Shown piece by piece: positions 46,111 to 57,745 of a DNA stretch of 64,000 bases (positions within the stretch are counted from its first letter, which is position 1; every line of letters begins with the position of its first letter). Below the pieces are notes generated by a model. It had not been told where the DNA came from, did not search any database, and was given only the letters and a program-made list of their open reading frames with translations. The position numbers and the translations under genes were made by a program. This DNA comes from Melampsora larici-populina 98AG31 (Eukaryota; Basidiomycota; Pucciniomycetes; Pucciniales; Melampsoraceae). The DNA lies in contig NW_006768807.1 of the NCBI RefSeq assembly GCF_000204055.1, positions 29,149 to 93,148 of the forward strand. Direction: 5' to 3'.

Positions 46111-47607
46111 TAGCATGTAGATAAAATAAAGAAATAGAATAAGAAAAAGGAAGACAAAGAAAACAAAAGGATTAGGTTAATCTTGATGAATAAGATAGAG
46201 TGAAATGAAACACTTATCTTTGTATGAAGGCCATGCTTGATCAAGTTTACAATACAGCCTAACTACAGCACTTTTTCAGCCTTTAAAGCCAAGTCAAATC
46301 CTATTCCATAATGGGTTCCTCATCTTCCACCACAATCTTGATAGCACAATGTCAAACCACTTGTTGGGAGTCCATTTTGCACACGTACTTTGGGTTCAAA
46401 TCCCACTTGGTGCTTCAATTTTTGGCTTCTCATGAGTGATGTTCAACAAGTCTTTTTTGGACAAGTGTTTTCTTGTTACCAGCATCCATCTCAATGCAAT
46501 TATGGTGCTGGCACAACAATCACATTGTATGTCTAGAGGACATTCCTGATATTTGGCCAAAAAAACATTGTATCACGGCTTGTACCAGGTTCACAGCCAT
46601 TGGCATGAACAGCGTCAGGAGCCGTTGTCACACTGCTTGACTATGTCAACTTCCCAGGCTGCTTTCAAAGTCACAGTTAGTCACCACAATGCAATCAGTA
46701 CATGAAGCAATAGCCAGCTGTATGCATCTTTTCAAACTACAGTTTGATATCTGTATGAGAAGATTTGCAATATTTGGCTGTCAAAATGTGCCTAAATTCC
46801 AGCTACAACTGTGAGGCGCAGGGGCCTCTAGCCCTGATTTTTTACCTCAATTGTTCATCATTTTGGCAAACAGCTGTACCTCCATAGCTACTGAGGTAAT
46901 ACTCTGGAACTCATTTCATAGTAACAGAAAGGGTCTTACATGCAGTTTAGTGAATGTAATCACAACAAAGCTATGAGTCAGTGTATGTATTCAATTTTAG
47001 AATGCTTTTGGAAAACTGGAAAAAATTACAGAAGGCACTACATGTGATTTAATCATCCAGATGAGCAATATCTGAGCATCTCTGTATATACATAATAGCT
47101 CTCAATTTACCCATCCTGCTGCACATATGTAGTGTGGGTGCTATGGCTCAGATGTGAAATGATCAATGCTTTATGACCACTTATACTTTCAATCATTTTC
47201 CCATGCTCAACTGGAGGGAAGTTGTTTAATGTTTGCAGTGAAAGTAGGCACGGGGACCCTTGAAGCCACACAACTTTTGGAAACATGTTAAATTTCTTTT
47301 CCCCACCAACAAAGTAACATTCTATGTGTTAAAAAAGTCAGAATCAACCTTTGAACTTTGAGTATCACTGATGTATTAATGCCTATGTTGGGTAAAGCTC
47401 GTGAAAATGATAAACAAGACCATGAATACATAACAGCTAATGTATGCAGATCAATAACACCATGTAAGAATGAAAATTCTATCTTCCATCACAAGCGGGA
47501 AGTCCAACACTACCAATATATCTTGTTTTTATGATCAATTGATACTTGGCACAGAATGCTTCAGTACAAGCAGACACATGTGAGGTACTGTCTAGGCCAC
47601 TGGTGTA
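46111..47607. other. Intergenic, outer part of the hAT block
   Basis: No open gene was found. A tRNA-like stretch near 46354-46427 was examined and rejected. The remainder is unassigned, and the hAT outer terminus was not located. Confidence 0.35.
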
Positions 47608-48293
47608 CTAGGCATATGGAAAATGTCTAGTCTTAGGACATTTTTTGATATCTACTTTGACAATCTGGATAGCTTCTCCTTCTCCTTGTAATTCAATGAC
47701 AGCTACTTCAACTCCTGATTTTACAAAAGGAACAATAACATTTTCTCCCTTTTGTGTTCTTGTTCCTGGTGATAACAGAAACATCATTCAATGGAATTCA
47801 TGAAGGTGATTGTATCCTGATTTTCTACCAAGGGCTTACCTTCCACAATTCCCTCCGTGTGACTTGCACAGTAGCAAGGCAATTCTATTAGTTAGAACAT
47901 TTCCAATAGTTCAAATATGGGATTGAATTTCATCAGATTTTATGAGATGCACAATCCCTTGTGATATTGATATTTATATTGCTGTGGACAAACTCACCGT
48001 CTCTCTTGACTGGCAGACCTTTGTAAGTAACCGGGACATCATCAGAGATCAATGCCTTTACATTTGGCGCATCTATGTGGACGTTTTTGTTTGCCACGGT
48101 GTCTATCATGCACCCCTTGCTGAATTTCTCTGCAGCTCCTGTTACTGCAGCTGTCCATGTCAAATTTGAAAGATAAGTTCATTGACCACAGAGCTCCCAT
48201 CATATTTCAAAACTCACGATCATCTATTGTAAGTGATTCCACACAGTAAATCCCAATCAAAAGGACAAGTATCATGAAGGGGGTTTGAATCAT
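47608..48293 (-). CDS. Secreted 143-aa protein, four exons, intact
   Basis: Exons are 48293-48218, 48150-47998, 47884-47840 and 47765-47608 (76 + 153 + 45 + 158 = 432 nt, 143 aa plus stop). Donors are GTGAGT, GTGAGT and GTAAGC; acceptors are CAG, TAG and CAG. An alternative acceptor 6 nt into exon 2 would also keep the frame. Residues 1-22 (MIQTPFMILVLLIGIYCVESL) form a strong signal peptide. The mature part is about 120 residues with four Cys (SKGCMID, ELPCYCASH, IKKCPKTR), Val/Gly-rich segments such as GENVIVPFVKSGVEV, and no membrane helix or GPI-type tail. No catalytic motif was seen. Its small size, secretion signal and location between transposons fit a rust candidate effector, but that role is inference. 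No defects were found. Confidence 0.7.
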
Positions 48294-48896
48294 GCTGTGT
48301 AGAGGACTATTCAATTTTGAAGAGTGTGAAATATGTAAGTGATATCAAGTGAACACCAAGTAAAGCACAGTTGATTGGAATCCTTTTGAGTTGAAGAGAT
48401 GGGCCCTTTTATAGTGTGACATACAATCATAAATTCTCTTGCATTTTTTTTGTCAATTTCTCACTGAATGGTTCAGTCACTAATCATGATGCACTGCTTC
48501 AACAAATTCATTTTTTTCTACAGAAAAGACCTTGCCTGACATCCCACCACACAATTCAGATGCCTTTTGATTTCTTGGCTCAAACATGTGTCTCTTTTTG
48601 TTTGCAAGTCAGTTTTCATCAACAACAAAATGACGTTTCAAGTCTTGGGTAAGGATCCACGCGCTGTCAGTGATCAACACCTCACAGCCATCTCAAGATG
48701 AACAATAAACACAATCCAGCAGGCCATCAATGGCTCTACGCAGTGCTCCTCCAGATTCACAGTGTGTCCTCTGACAAGCTAAACAAATCAGACCGCACTC
48801 GTGTAGATTTGTTCATAGGAGAATTCTGGCATGCTTCATATTTAAGGTCTTGTCAATTGACTTTGCTGCCATTGAAGACAAATCGCGAGGGTATGT
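48294..48896. other. Promoter side of the secreted-protein gene
   Basis: A TATA-like ttttatagtg lies near 48409-48418, upstream of the ATG at 48293. Nothing else was recognised up to the gypsy LTR at 48897. Confidence 0.35.
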
Positions 48897-49072
48897 TGTT
48901 AGGAGTGAGACCGTGGGGATCAAAGGTCATGAGGTGAAAAAGGTGTCTAACTACTATAATAAGATTGCAACGTAGAGATTGTAAAATCTCTGATGGGCAA
49001 GTCAAGTACACGAAAGAGTTCTCAGTACAAGCATACTCGAGTAGTAGCATAAGCACAAATGGGCTCATAACA
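48897..49072 (-). repeat. 3' LTR of the full gypsy element
   Basis: It is 176 bp. In element sense it starts TGTTATGAGCCC and ends CTCCTAACA. By eye it is identical to the 5' LTR except CG versus CA in 'acacRaaag'. Confidence 0.9.
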
Positions 49073-49161
49073 TCACTCCCCCTTTATGTCCCAGCTCCCT
49101 CTTGCTGAGCCTGACATCTTTCCACGGGTTTGCATTAAAAAACCCACGTGGGGAAAAAGCG

Positions 49162-52100
49162 TCACCCTCTCACCATTCTCCTTGTTTTCCTATAAGTCTT
49201 TTCTCTATTCCCAAATCTTCTATTAAATTCATTAACTAATTTTTCTGCGTTCTTGACTCCATGTTGCGGTTCCCATGAATCGTGTTCAGCTCCATACCCC
49301 TTCCAATTTACTAAATATTCAACTTTGCCTCTTCTTCTTCTCTTATCTAATATTTCATTAACTTCATATTCAGTTTCTTCATTGATTATTACTGGGAGCG
49401 GAGGAGTATTGACTTGATCTTTAATTTCACTTTTCTTAAATTGGCGTAATAAATTGACATGGAAGACCGGGTGGATTCCTTTCATGGATTCTGGTAATGC
49501 AAGCTGAAAGGCGTTAGTGTTGATTTGCTTTACTATTGGGAATGGGCCCAACCATCTGTGAGCTAATTTAGCAGACGGTCTCGTCGTAGATATATGTTTG
49601 CTGTTTACCCAGACCTTGTCATTTACCTTCCATTCAGGAGAGTTCAGTACTTTCTTGTCGTATTGATGTTTCATTTCTCTTTGAGCTGCCTCCATCGCGC
49701 TTTTAAGTTCTGATTGCACTTCTTTCATTTTCTAAATCTTCCCTCGATCGTCGGTAGGTAATAGATCCGCGTTGGAATCCTGAAAAGGCGACATCATAAC
49801 CGTAGTTAGCTTTAAACGGAGACATTCCTATAGACACGTGATGATTATTGTTGTAAGAAAACTCGGCTATGGGTAGTAATGTATACCAGTCATCCTGCAT
49901 ATATGATGTGTAATGCCGTAAATATCCTTCAACAGCTCTGTTCGTGATTTCTGACTGTCCGTCTGTTTGCGGGTGATAGGTGGTTGAAGATTGTGTTCTT
50001 ATTCCTAGCTTCTCATTGATTTCTTTTGTTATTCTTGAAATAAAAATACTTCCTCGGTCAGATGTTATCGTCTTAGGAGTCCCATGTAGCTTCCAGATGT
50101 TTTGAATCATGATTTCTGCCAGTTCGTCGGAGGTCATTGTCTTCCTGCAAGCTACAAAATGGGCCATTTTAGTTAGTCTGTCTACGACTGTGAGAATACT
50201 GTCGTAACCATTAGACTCAGGGAGATCTTTTATCATATCATAGCAAATGTCCGTCCATGGTCCATATGGAATTGGTAAGGGTTGGAGAGTTCCGAATGGC
50301 TTGACTGTTCTAGATTTGACGCGTTGACATGATTGACAGCCGTCTACGTATTTGTTTACGTAGGCCTTCATTGACACCCAATAATACGACCTCTTGATCA
50401 ATTCCAACGTTCTTGCTCTTCCCGGGTGTCCAGCCATTTGGCTATTATGTCTTGAACGTAGTATTTGAAGCTTCAGGTTATCATCGTGAGGTATGACAAT
50501 TCTTCCATCCTTATGTAATAATCCGTCTTCAGTACTGTACCCTTCTAGTAGTCGAGAACCTGGCATGTCTTTACATAGCTGAATTAATTCTTTGATCTTA
50601 ATATCTTCACTTGATTGCTTTCGTGTTTCATCTATGATTTGTGAGTCTTCCCATATCAATTCTTCGTCTTCATCATTTAATTCAGCTAACTCCATCTTGA
50701 AGAAGGTTTCATCATTTAAATCTTCGGTACATACCCATGACTCTATTAGATCAAGTTCGTCAATGAAGGCGTCGCTTGGTAGGTTGCTGGGTTTGAGAAG
50801 CTGTCCAAATGAGAGCTTCTCCTCTTTACTTGGTGCTAGATCAGGGCGGCGGGATAATGCATCTGGCTTCATTGACTGCTTTCCAGGTCGGAATCTTATC
50901 TCAAAGTCAAAGCTACCTAGCACTTCTGCCCATCTTGCCTGCCGACGAGTAAGCTCTTTTGTAGACATTAGTGACTGTAGGTTTTTGTGATCGGTGTAGA
51001 CAATTACATTAAGCCGGTTCGGATTGCCCTCTAAGTATTGCCGCCATTACTTAAAGGACGTCACTACAGCTAGCAACTCTTTATTGAATATCTCATAGTT
51101 TCTTTCAGCCTGAAGCAACGACCTGGATAAAAAGGCAACAGGATGTAATTCATTATCGTCAGTTGAAACTTGTGACAGGACTGCTCCTAATGCAAAGTCG
51201 GAGCAGTCACATTCCAATATGAAGGGACAACAGGGGTCTGCAATCTTCAGAATTGGAGCCGAGGTGAAGGCATTCTTTAGTTTTTCAAAGGCTTGTTGTC
51301 GTTCTTCGTTCCAAGTAAAGGAGGCGTCTTTCCGGGACAGTTTGTGCAGGGGTCTTGCTATCTCTGAGAAGTGTGAGATAAACCTTCTATAGAAATTTGA
51401 AAAGCCTAGAAACATTTGAACCTCAGTTAAGTTTTTGGGGGCTGGCCAGTCTCGTACCGCTTTGACTTTAGTCTCGTCCATTTTAATTTGATTTTTCGAG
51501 ATTATAAGTCCAAGGTAAGATACTTCACTTTTTGAGAAATGACACTTCTCGGGCTTGAGCCATACGTTTTGTTGACGAAGGATGTCCAATACCTCTTTTA
51601 CTACTTTTTCATGGTCTTCGCCAGCCTTTGTGTAAATTAAGATGTCATCTTGATAAGCTGCAACGTCCTTTCCTATGTGGCTCTTCAGAATGTCTTGAAT
51701 GAAATACTGAAAGAATCCTGGTGCTCCGGTTGGACCAAATGGCATAGTGAGTGGTTCGAATTGTCCAGCCTTGCATAAAAATGCCAGTTTTCACTTGTCT
51801 CCTTCTCTCACGCGTAAGTTATTGTATCCATTACGCATGTCTAAGCTTGTATACCTATCAGCATCTAACAGACTATCAATCAATTCCATCGTCAGTGGTA
51901 GCGGGTATTTGTTTTTAACAGTAAGAGCATTCAGTCGGCGGTAATCGAAACAGGGTCGGAGATTTCCATCCTTTTTTCCAGTGAATAGTACCGGTGCGGC
52001 CCACGGCGAGGTTGTTCTTCTTATTGTTCCATTCGCCAAACCTTTGTCAATCATTTCATTTAAGGCTTCATTTTCTTTAGGGGATAATGGTATGATTCTT

Positions 52101-53302
52101 CCAGCTTGCGGGGTTGCTCCTGGAACTAGATCTACTCAAAAGTCGTACGGCTGGTGCGGAGGAAGTACATTCGAATTGCTCTTTTCGAACATCGGTAGGT
52201 ACTCATGATATTCTTGAGGGACTAGTTCTGCTGCCGTCTGACTCACTGCATTCTTTTTCTGCTCTGCTGCCAACCTTGCCGATAAGTTCCATGATGTTTT
52301 CGCCATTGCTAATTCAACTTGACGAGGTGCTTGAGTCCTAAATCCGTTCTTTCTTTCTATTGTCGTGTATTTTCTTCGAACATCAGAAAGTCCTTTCGTG
52401 ATTTGACGTCTGGAAATTGCAGGAAAAATATGATCGCTACTGGTACAAGACGGACTTGATAACTTGGCAGCAGCACACTCACTTTGTGGGGGTGTTTGTG
52501 AGTTTACACTGGTATTCTCCACCCCCTCTTCAAGGTTCCTAGCGTCCTCCAGTGACTTCCTTTGGTCTTCCAGAGGTGTTTTCGGACTTGAAGACAATGT
52601 GCTATTGCTCGTGATATTGGCAGTAGCCTGGTTCGACATGGAGTTGTGGAATTCTAGGAGGGAATTATACTTGCCAGCTATTCCAATGGTATCATGAATA
52701 GGAACAAAAATTGACTCACATTGCGGGGGTGTTGATGAGTCTATTTTGAACTCCACCCCCTCGTCATGGTTCCTAGCGTGCCTGTGAGGCTCCATAGATT
52801 CCAACCAGGCTTTATTTGGACCAGACAAAACTGTTTCAACAGTTGCAATTTCACCTGAGTTCACCTTGAGTTTACCGGTTTGCCAGTCAATAAGCTGATA
52901 ATTTCTCTTGATCCATGGCATACCCAGTATTAAATCATACTTGTCACGTAGAGAGGTGACAATAAACGTTGTGGCTTCTTTCTCTTCATTCACAGTATAC
53001 TCTCCCACCTCACTGATAACTGATTCGTGTCCACTGAATCCTGTTACAGTTCTTGATTTGTGTAATTGGGTCGTGTGAAGGGATTGTTTCTTTACAAAGT
53101 TGATGCTTATAGCTTCATGGGTAGCTCCGCTATCAATCAGGGCTCGGGCATAGGTAGTTGTGGCATTGTGTGGGTCGGTTAGGCAAATCAATTCAATGAT
53201 TCTCATATCTTTCATTACTAGACTACTGATATCACCTAATTCGTCCACTATTTGATGGCTCGGGGGAGGCACAACATTCACTCCCGAGCATCGCCATTTT
53301 TT
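49162..53302 (-). pseudogene. gypsy pol polyprotein, interrupted
   Basis: The frame enters from the -1 slippage site at 53296-53302 and continues with VPPPSHQ. Domains in order: aspartic protease (ALIDSGATHEAIS, ILGMPWI); reverse transcriptase (PCFDYRRLNALTVKNKYPLP, then MPFGPTGAPGFFQ and the YQDD active site); RNase H (ECDCSDFALGAVLSQ, VYTDHKNLQSL); H2C2 integrase (HNSQMAGHPGRAR ... CQSCQRVK) with core TSDRGSIF and PQTDGQSEITNRA; and a chromodomain (EYEVNEILDKRRRRGKVEYL). Breaks: TGA 52136-52138, TGA 51791-51793 (at a normally invariant Trp, GDK*KLAF), TAA 51047-51049, and a 1-nt shift in an A-run near 49725. All stops are in one otherwise continuous frame. Reverse transcription and integration would be lost without complementation. 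Confidence 0.92.
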
Positions 53303-54399
53303 GACGCGTCTGCTTTACTACTGCCTTCTACAACATGACTATCATTACTACTGCCACCCAATTGACCTTCAAGTTCAGCAATTCTAGCTTTCAATTTGCT
53401 TTCAGCTGAGTCACTCTTGAAACCTGGATTCCAACCTCTTCCACGCTTGCCACTAAAACAATCCGCTATGTAATGACCAGTTTTCCCACACTTATAGCAA
53501 GCTCTAGTACTCCCACGTCGTTTGTACTCCTCATTTGAGATGTTTAGTTTGTACGCTGAACAGTCCATTGCGTCTGGATCAGCTGACGGAGTCGGGTTAG
53601 AGGTAGAAACAGCAGAGTAACTGGAGTCATGAGTTCGTCGGTTCAGTTTATTGTCCAATTTAATAGCATGTTGCGCCATATCTTCAGTACACTTAAACAC
53701 TTCATTGATCATATAAATAGCAACTTCTCTTTTCAACCCTTGTTCAAACTGAGACATTAAAATATTTTGAGGCCACTTGATTACCAACGCCAATTTGGAA
53801 AACTTTATCCAATAATCGGAGACTGATCCTTTCTGTTTTAAATCACGCATTTCCTTTTCTGCTTTTGATACCCGTTCAGAATCAAAGAAAGTTGCTTTGA
53901 ACGAAGCAATAAATTTAGTCCATGTTACAGATTCTGATTGATCGGGGTCGAGAAGCTGGTCTGTTAAGCTTTGGCCCCAAATACTGGCTTTTCCGGAAGT
54001 GTACAACAATGCAAAAGCAACTTTAGCTTGATCATTGGCGAATAAATGATTGTTTAATTGCATATAGAGTCCAATTTGATTCATAAAGACTTCCGCCTTC
54101 GACCCTTTGCTGCCATCGAATTTGTCAGGCGTCGACATTTTTGGCTGGCGTTGAGCTTGTACAGTTTGATTAACATAAACAGGTTGTACTGGGGTAGTAT
54201 TTGAAGGAGTTTGAGCGGGAATAGAAGAAGACTGCATGTTGTTTGACTGATTTGTTTCATATTGTTGCAGTCAAACTTCAGCATCTTGGCGTTTTTGGGT
54301 TTCTTCCGCAAGACTCGCTTTAACTTCTGCAAATTGAGTCGATAACTGATTCAATTGCCGCAGTACCTCAGTTAAGGTAGGGTCAGTTGATGGTTCCAT
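53278..54399 (-). pseudogene. gypsy gag with zinc knuckle, one nonsense codon
   Basis: It starts at ATG 54399 (MEPSTDPTLTEVLRQLNQL) with a coiled-coil-like leader. A TGA at 54271-54273 interrupts it before LQQYETNQ. The capsid-like region (TPDKFDGSKGSKAEVFMNQ, ASIWGQSL, FFDSERVSKAEKEM, WIKFSKLALVIKWPQN) matches retrotransposon gag domains. The zinc knuckle CYKCGKTGHYIADC (CX2CX4HX4C) follows, then a short coiled coil (LKARIAELEGQ). The stop TGA at 53278-53280 lies about 20 nt after the slippage heptamer, so pol is made by -1 frameshifting rather than by a separate start. Confidence 0.9.
53296..53302 (-). promoter_or_regulatory. -1 ribosomal frameshift heptamer A AAA AAT
   Basis: In the gag frame the codons are tcA AAA AAT, a canonical X XXY YYZ slippery site, located 15 nt before the gag stop codon. 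After -1 slippage the frame reads W-R-C-S-G-V-N-V-V-P-P-P into pol without a stop. The same heptamer in the same frame occurs at 63302-63308 in the second gypsy element. Confidence 0.75.
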
Positions 54400-54717
54400 C
54401 ACGTTCTCGTTGAGTTTGTGGAAGACCTCGCGGGATTCTATCAATTGGTTGCTCGACTCCGAAGTCGAAGAACTCGGTGCGTTGAAGGTGGGCGTTTTGA
54501 CGGGTTAAACAGATGTCGGTGGTGGAATAACTTCAATTGCGGATCCTTGAAGATTTGCGGAGATTATCTACTTTTAAGCTTTGTGTACTGTACTAATCTT
54601 AAACTCTAATTAACTTTCTAACTTTTAAACTTTTCTTTTCTTCTTTACTTTTCGATTTGATTTTCTTCTTTCTTCTTGATGCTTGAGACTTGCTTTTGAC
54701 CGTTGATCCTAATATAG

Positions 54718-54728
54718 ACGTTGCAATA
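54718..54728 (-). promoter_or_regulatory. Primer-binding site, probably self-primed
   Basis: The first bases after the 5' LTR read TATTGCAACGT in element sense. ATTGCAACGT is complementary over 10 nt to ACGTTGCAAT in the element-sense LTR (plus-strand positions 54796-54805). No tRNA 3' end ending in TGG complement is apparent. Such LTR-to-PBS pairing is the signature of Tf1/sushi-type self-priming. Confidence 0.6.
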
Positions 54729-54904
54729 TGTTAGGAGTGAGACCGTGGGGATCAAAGGTCATGAGGTGAAAAAGGTGTCTAACTACTATAATAAGATTGC
54801 AACGTAGAGATTGTAAAATCTCTGATGGGCAAGTCAAGTACACAAAAGAGTTCTCAGTACAAGCATACTCGAGTAGTAGCATAAGCACAAATGGGCTCAT
54901 AACA
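54729..54904 (-). repeat. 5' LTR of the full gypsy element
   Basis: It is 176 bp, with the same ends as the 3' LTR and one G/A difference. The internal sequence ACGTTGCAAT (element sense) pairs with the primer-binding site. Confidence 0.9.
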
Positions 54905-55720
54905 CATGTGGGTTTTGAGAACTGCGCGTGATTCGCCGGCAAGATATTGCGAGAAAAGCTTGGATGGGATAGGAGGGGTTTTGGACCCATCCAAAGAAGT
55001 CTTATCAGTCATTCATGGACAGACGGGTGATCCCGATCCAAATTCTTCCCAGATAAGATTCTGGGGTTTATCACCGGTCATGATACCGACACGTTTGGCT
55101 ACCTTAAGATTGCTATACAAAATATCCTGTCACATGGGCATAGATGGGCATCTTGAAAACATCTTTGTACTGAACATCACGCCAGCCGAGAAAAAGACAT
55201 CAATGAGCAGTATGATGATCCAATGCCTTGGGACTCGAAGTTTCAATAGGCCACCGATCCTGATTTCTCCCAGCAACATGTTTTGCTACTTGTTGATCTG
55301 GAAAGCTACACCCAGATTGAGAGACCCAGTCCCGGTATGTAGGAATCCACCCAGGATCATCAAAAAAAATCAGGGTTTTTGCATTTTTCTCCTCAACCAG
55401 CACTCCAAAAAACTCGAGGCTGGTATCATAAGATAGCCCTTCTTTGCCCGCACACAATGAGCTACTGTGCACCTCCATAAGTAGTGGAGTGTTGTGTGCA
55501 CGAGCAAATACCCAAAAAGTGCGTTTTGTTAGGAGGGTCTGTACGCGCTTTCCAGGGTCCTGTTGCCACACATGGTGGTATCCACTAGAAGATAGACATG
55601 TATGTTCCCAATTTCAAACAATGGACTCGACTCTGAGTACCGTAATTGTATCCCAGTTGGATACATGAATGTATGCAGGTTTAAAGGGCGCACAGGACGT
55701 CCCTTTCTTTAGTCCAAAGT
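54905..55720. other. Intergenic, unassigned
   Basis: Open frames occur on both strands (for example minus 55200-55571) but carry no family motif or splice pattern I recognise. GC content looks higher than in the neighbours, so a decayed gene is possible. Confidence 0.3.
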
Positions 55721-56102
55721 AAGGCATGGACCCGGCCTCAGGACACCCGGAACGGTCCTGGTCCGGGCCCGGGCTCGAGCTTTAATGGCCCATTAAAAAT
55801 GCTCTCGGGCCCCAGTGTAGTGTGCTCACGGGCCAGCCAAAAGGGCACAACCAAGGGATTATGGGGATGGAAAGTAGTCTTGAGATGCTCAGAAGGATGG
55901 GGAGAGTACTGATTATGGCAGAAAAGGGAGTTTTGAAGGCTATCATGGCCAATATGATCCTCCAAAATCATGATTTTGCCCGATGCTGAGCCACACAGAC
56001 AATTTTCTGGTATTGCCGGGCCGCGCCGGGCCAGCCCGAGCAAAATAGGGGCCCGAAACAGCCCATTTTTTTAAGGCCGAGTCGGGCCGGGTCCAAGCCT
56101 TA
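55721..56102. mobile_element. 382-bp GC-rich hAT-type MITE
   Basis: The terminal inverted repeats read TAAGGCWTGGACCCGGCC. The flanks are GTCCAAAG (55713-55720) and GTCTAAAG (56103-56110), an 8-bp duplication with one C/T transition, the size made by hAT transposases. The interior is rich in gggcc/ggccc motifs and has no coding capacity. Confidence 0.8.
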
Positions 56103-56136
56103 GTCTAAAGACTGTTATTTGTAGCGTAATAAGTTA

Positions 56137-56391
56137 CAGCCGTTGTGAGAACTAACGGTAACTTTTTTTTATTTTGTGTTGTGTCGAGATTTAATCCAAA
56201 ACTGGCAAAAACTAAAAAAAACCCCTTTTTGACCATGAGTACCGTGAGATACAGGCATATTGCAGGAGCCAAAACAAGGTTTAGGCCTGTGAGATCAAAA
56301 AAAACTGAGTTTTGGACCAAAGATTAAACTCTAGTTAAAACTCGGCGACACCCATCACCTCAAAACTTACCAATAGTTCTCACAACGGCTG
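56137..56391. mobile_element. 255-bp Tc1/mariner-type MITE
   Basis: The inverted ends are CAGCCGTTGTGAGAACTA (18 bp, perfect), flanked by TA at 56135-56136 and 56392-56393. It has no coding capacity. It lies only about 25 bp from the hAT-type MITE. Confidence 0.85.
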
Positions 56392-56393
56392 TA

Positions 56394-57745
56394 TGGCGGG
56401 CCACACCAAATTTCATGGATAACCACAAGTCCATCTCTTGCAGGATTGTTCACCCAGAGGGACAGCTTAGTGGTAAGATGATAAACCACATGGTTATCAC
56501 ACGCATAATGGATACTCGTCACAAATTCAATGGTCGATTCTGATTATATATGTTGAAGTCTTGTTTGCTTGTTAAGCTTTTTTTTGTCTTTCTGTGTAAC
56601 TAAAGCCTGGAAATCCAACATCTCAATGTTTTCTTTTGCTTGATTGCTTCTTGTAATTATACATGTCTTCTTTTGGGTTGAGCTTTATTATTTATTTCAT
56701 AGGCTCAGCAAGAATAAGATCTTCTTAGGATCGTTTGAAATTCTCATTTCATCAGCTCTGCCTGAAACCGATCCATGTTATATGAAAAGTTTGAGATCAA
56801 CGTTGGTTGGGATATTGGGATAGTCTGACATATGACTCTTTTTGTGGTACTCTGTGAGGCTCAGCAAAATCTGAAACATGAAAGCCTAAAACAGCAACAG
56901 ATCTTGAAGCTCCAAATTTGTGTGAGACCTTGAGAATTGGGTTTCATATATTGATGATCACAGCCCCTTGCACCAATCTGAAACTTGCACTTTGATTTTG
57001 TGATCTGTATCATCTTGATGTGCTCTTTCAATTCTCATCAAAGGGCTGGGAAAGACTGAGGTCTATCCAAATGCCGATCGATCAGCTCACAAATGTTCGG
57101 CCTCACCAAGCCTCATTCCGCTCAATGTCAGCCTTCACGGATCTCTTCAGTTCAAGTTGGCCATTTAGTTGTTCACAGTTCGGGTGTACAAGATGAACGC
57201 GTCTTATTCTTTTACCACCCACCATGAAGCTTCTTCAGTCTTCTCAAATTTCAATGTACAAAATCGAACAAAGGCTAGCTCGAGTGTACAGAGCATGAAG
57301 GTCAGAAAATCAGAACGCTTTCTGATGAGCCACTGGCAAATGCAACTCTTTCTTGTAAGCTTATTTCGTACAAGTCTTCAAGTTGGGTTGCGATATCTTC
57401 AACAGAACGGTCAACAGGTATCGACTTAATCCCTATCTTTTGACTCTGTTCATCATTTGCTTTCACTTGTCAGATACATATTCCATCTTCAAGAAATCAA
57501 GGTTTTGTGCGAAGGGTTTCGAGGTCAGAGTTTCGGTCAGCCTGCATATGACAAGGTTGGGAGATTCGATGACTCATGAGTTGATTATGATTCATTAAAT
57601 GGATTCTGTTTATAGGATAGAGTGGGACAGATACAATCGATTGGACGAAAGACTGACAGGAGAGGAAGAAGAGGCTTAACTTGCTTAATGAATTGAGGAA
57701 AGGCGGAATCCGAATAGATAGATTAAAAAGAAAGGATCAAAAGAG
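56394..57745. other. Intergenic and promoter of the DUF2456-like gene
   Basis: Short plus-strand frames at 57169-57598 look partly protein-like, but no domain or consistent splice structure was found. The final few hundred bases are the likely 5' UTR and promoter of the gene at 57746. Confidence 0.35.

Larger units (their letters stand above)
48897..54904 (-). mobile_element. Full-length Ty3/gypsy chromovirus (6.0 kb)
   Basis: Both LTRs are present, with gag, protease, RT, RNase H, integrase and chromodomain in chromovirus order on the minus strand. Flanking pentamers TATGT (48892-48896) and CATGT (54905-54909) form a target duplication with one C/T difference. A polypurine tract (aaagggggag on the minus strand, ending about 49073) precedes the 3' LTR. 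The LTRs differ at a single position, so the insertion is recent. The coding region nevertheless has four nonsense codons and one frameshift. Confidence 0.93.

Noticed and set aside
46354..46427. tRNA-like sequence with a GGGTTCAAATCCC T-arm and a partly pairing acceptor stem
   Set aside because: The anticodon stem does not pair, the D-arm is weak and no A-box is convincing. At most it is a tRNA-derived relic.
50592..50990. Plus-strand frame over the gypsy element
   Set aside because: Antisense shadow of pol, with no independent support.
53271..53281. A separate start codon for gypsy pol at the gag stop
   Set aside because: The ATG overlapping the stop region is not in the pol frame. The shared -1 slippery heptamer explains expression better.
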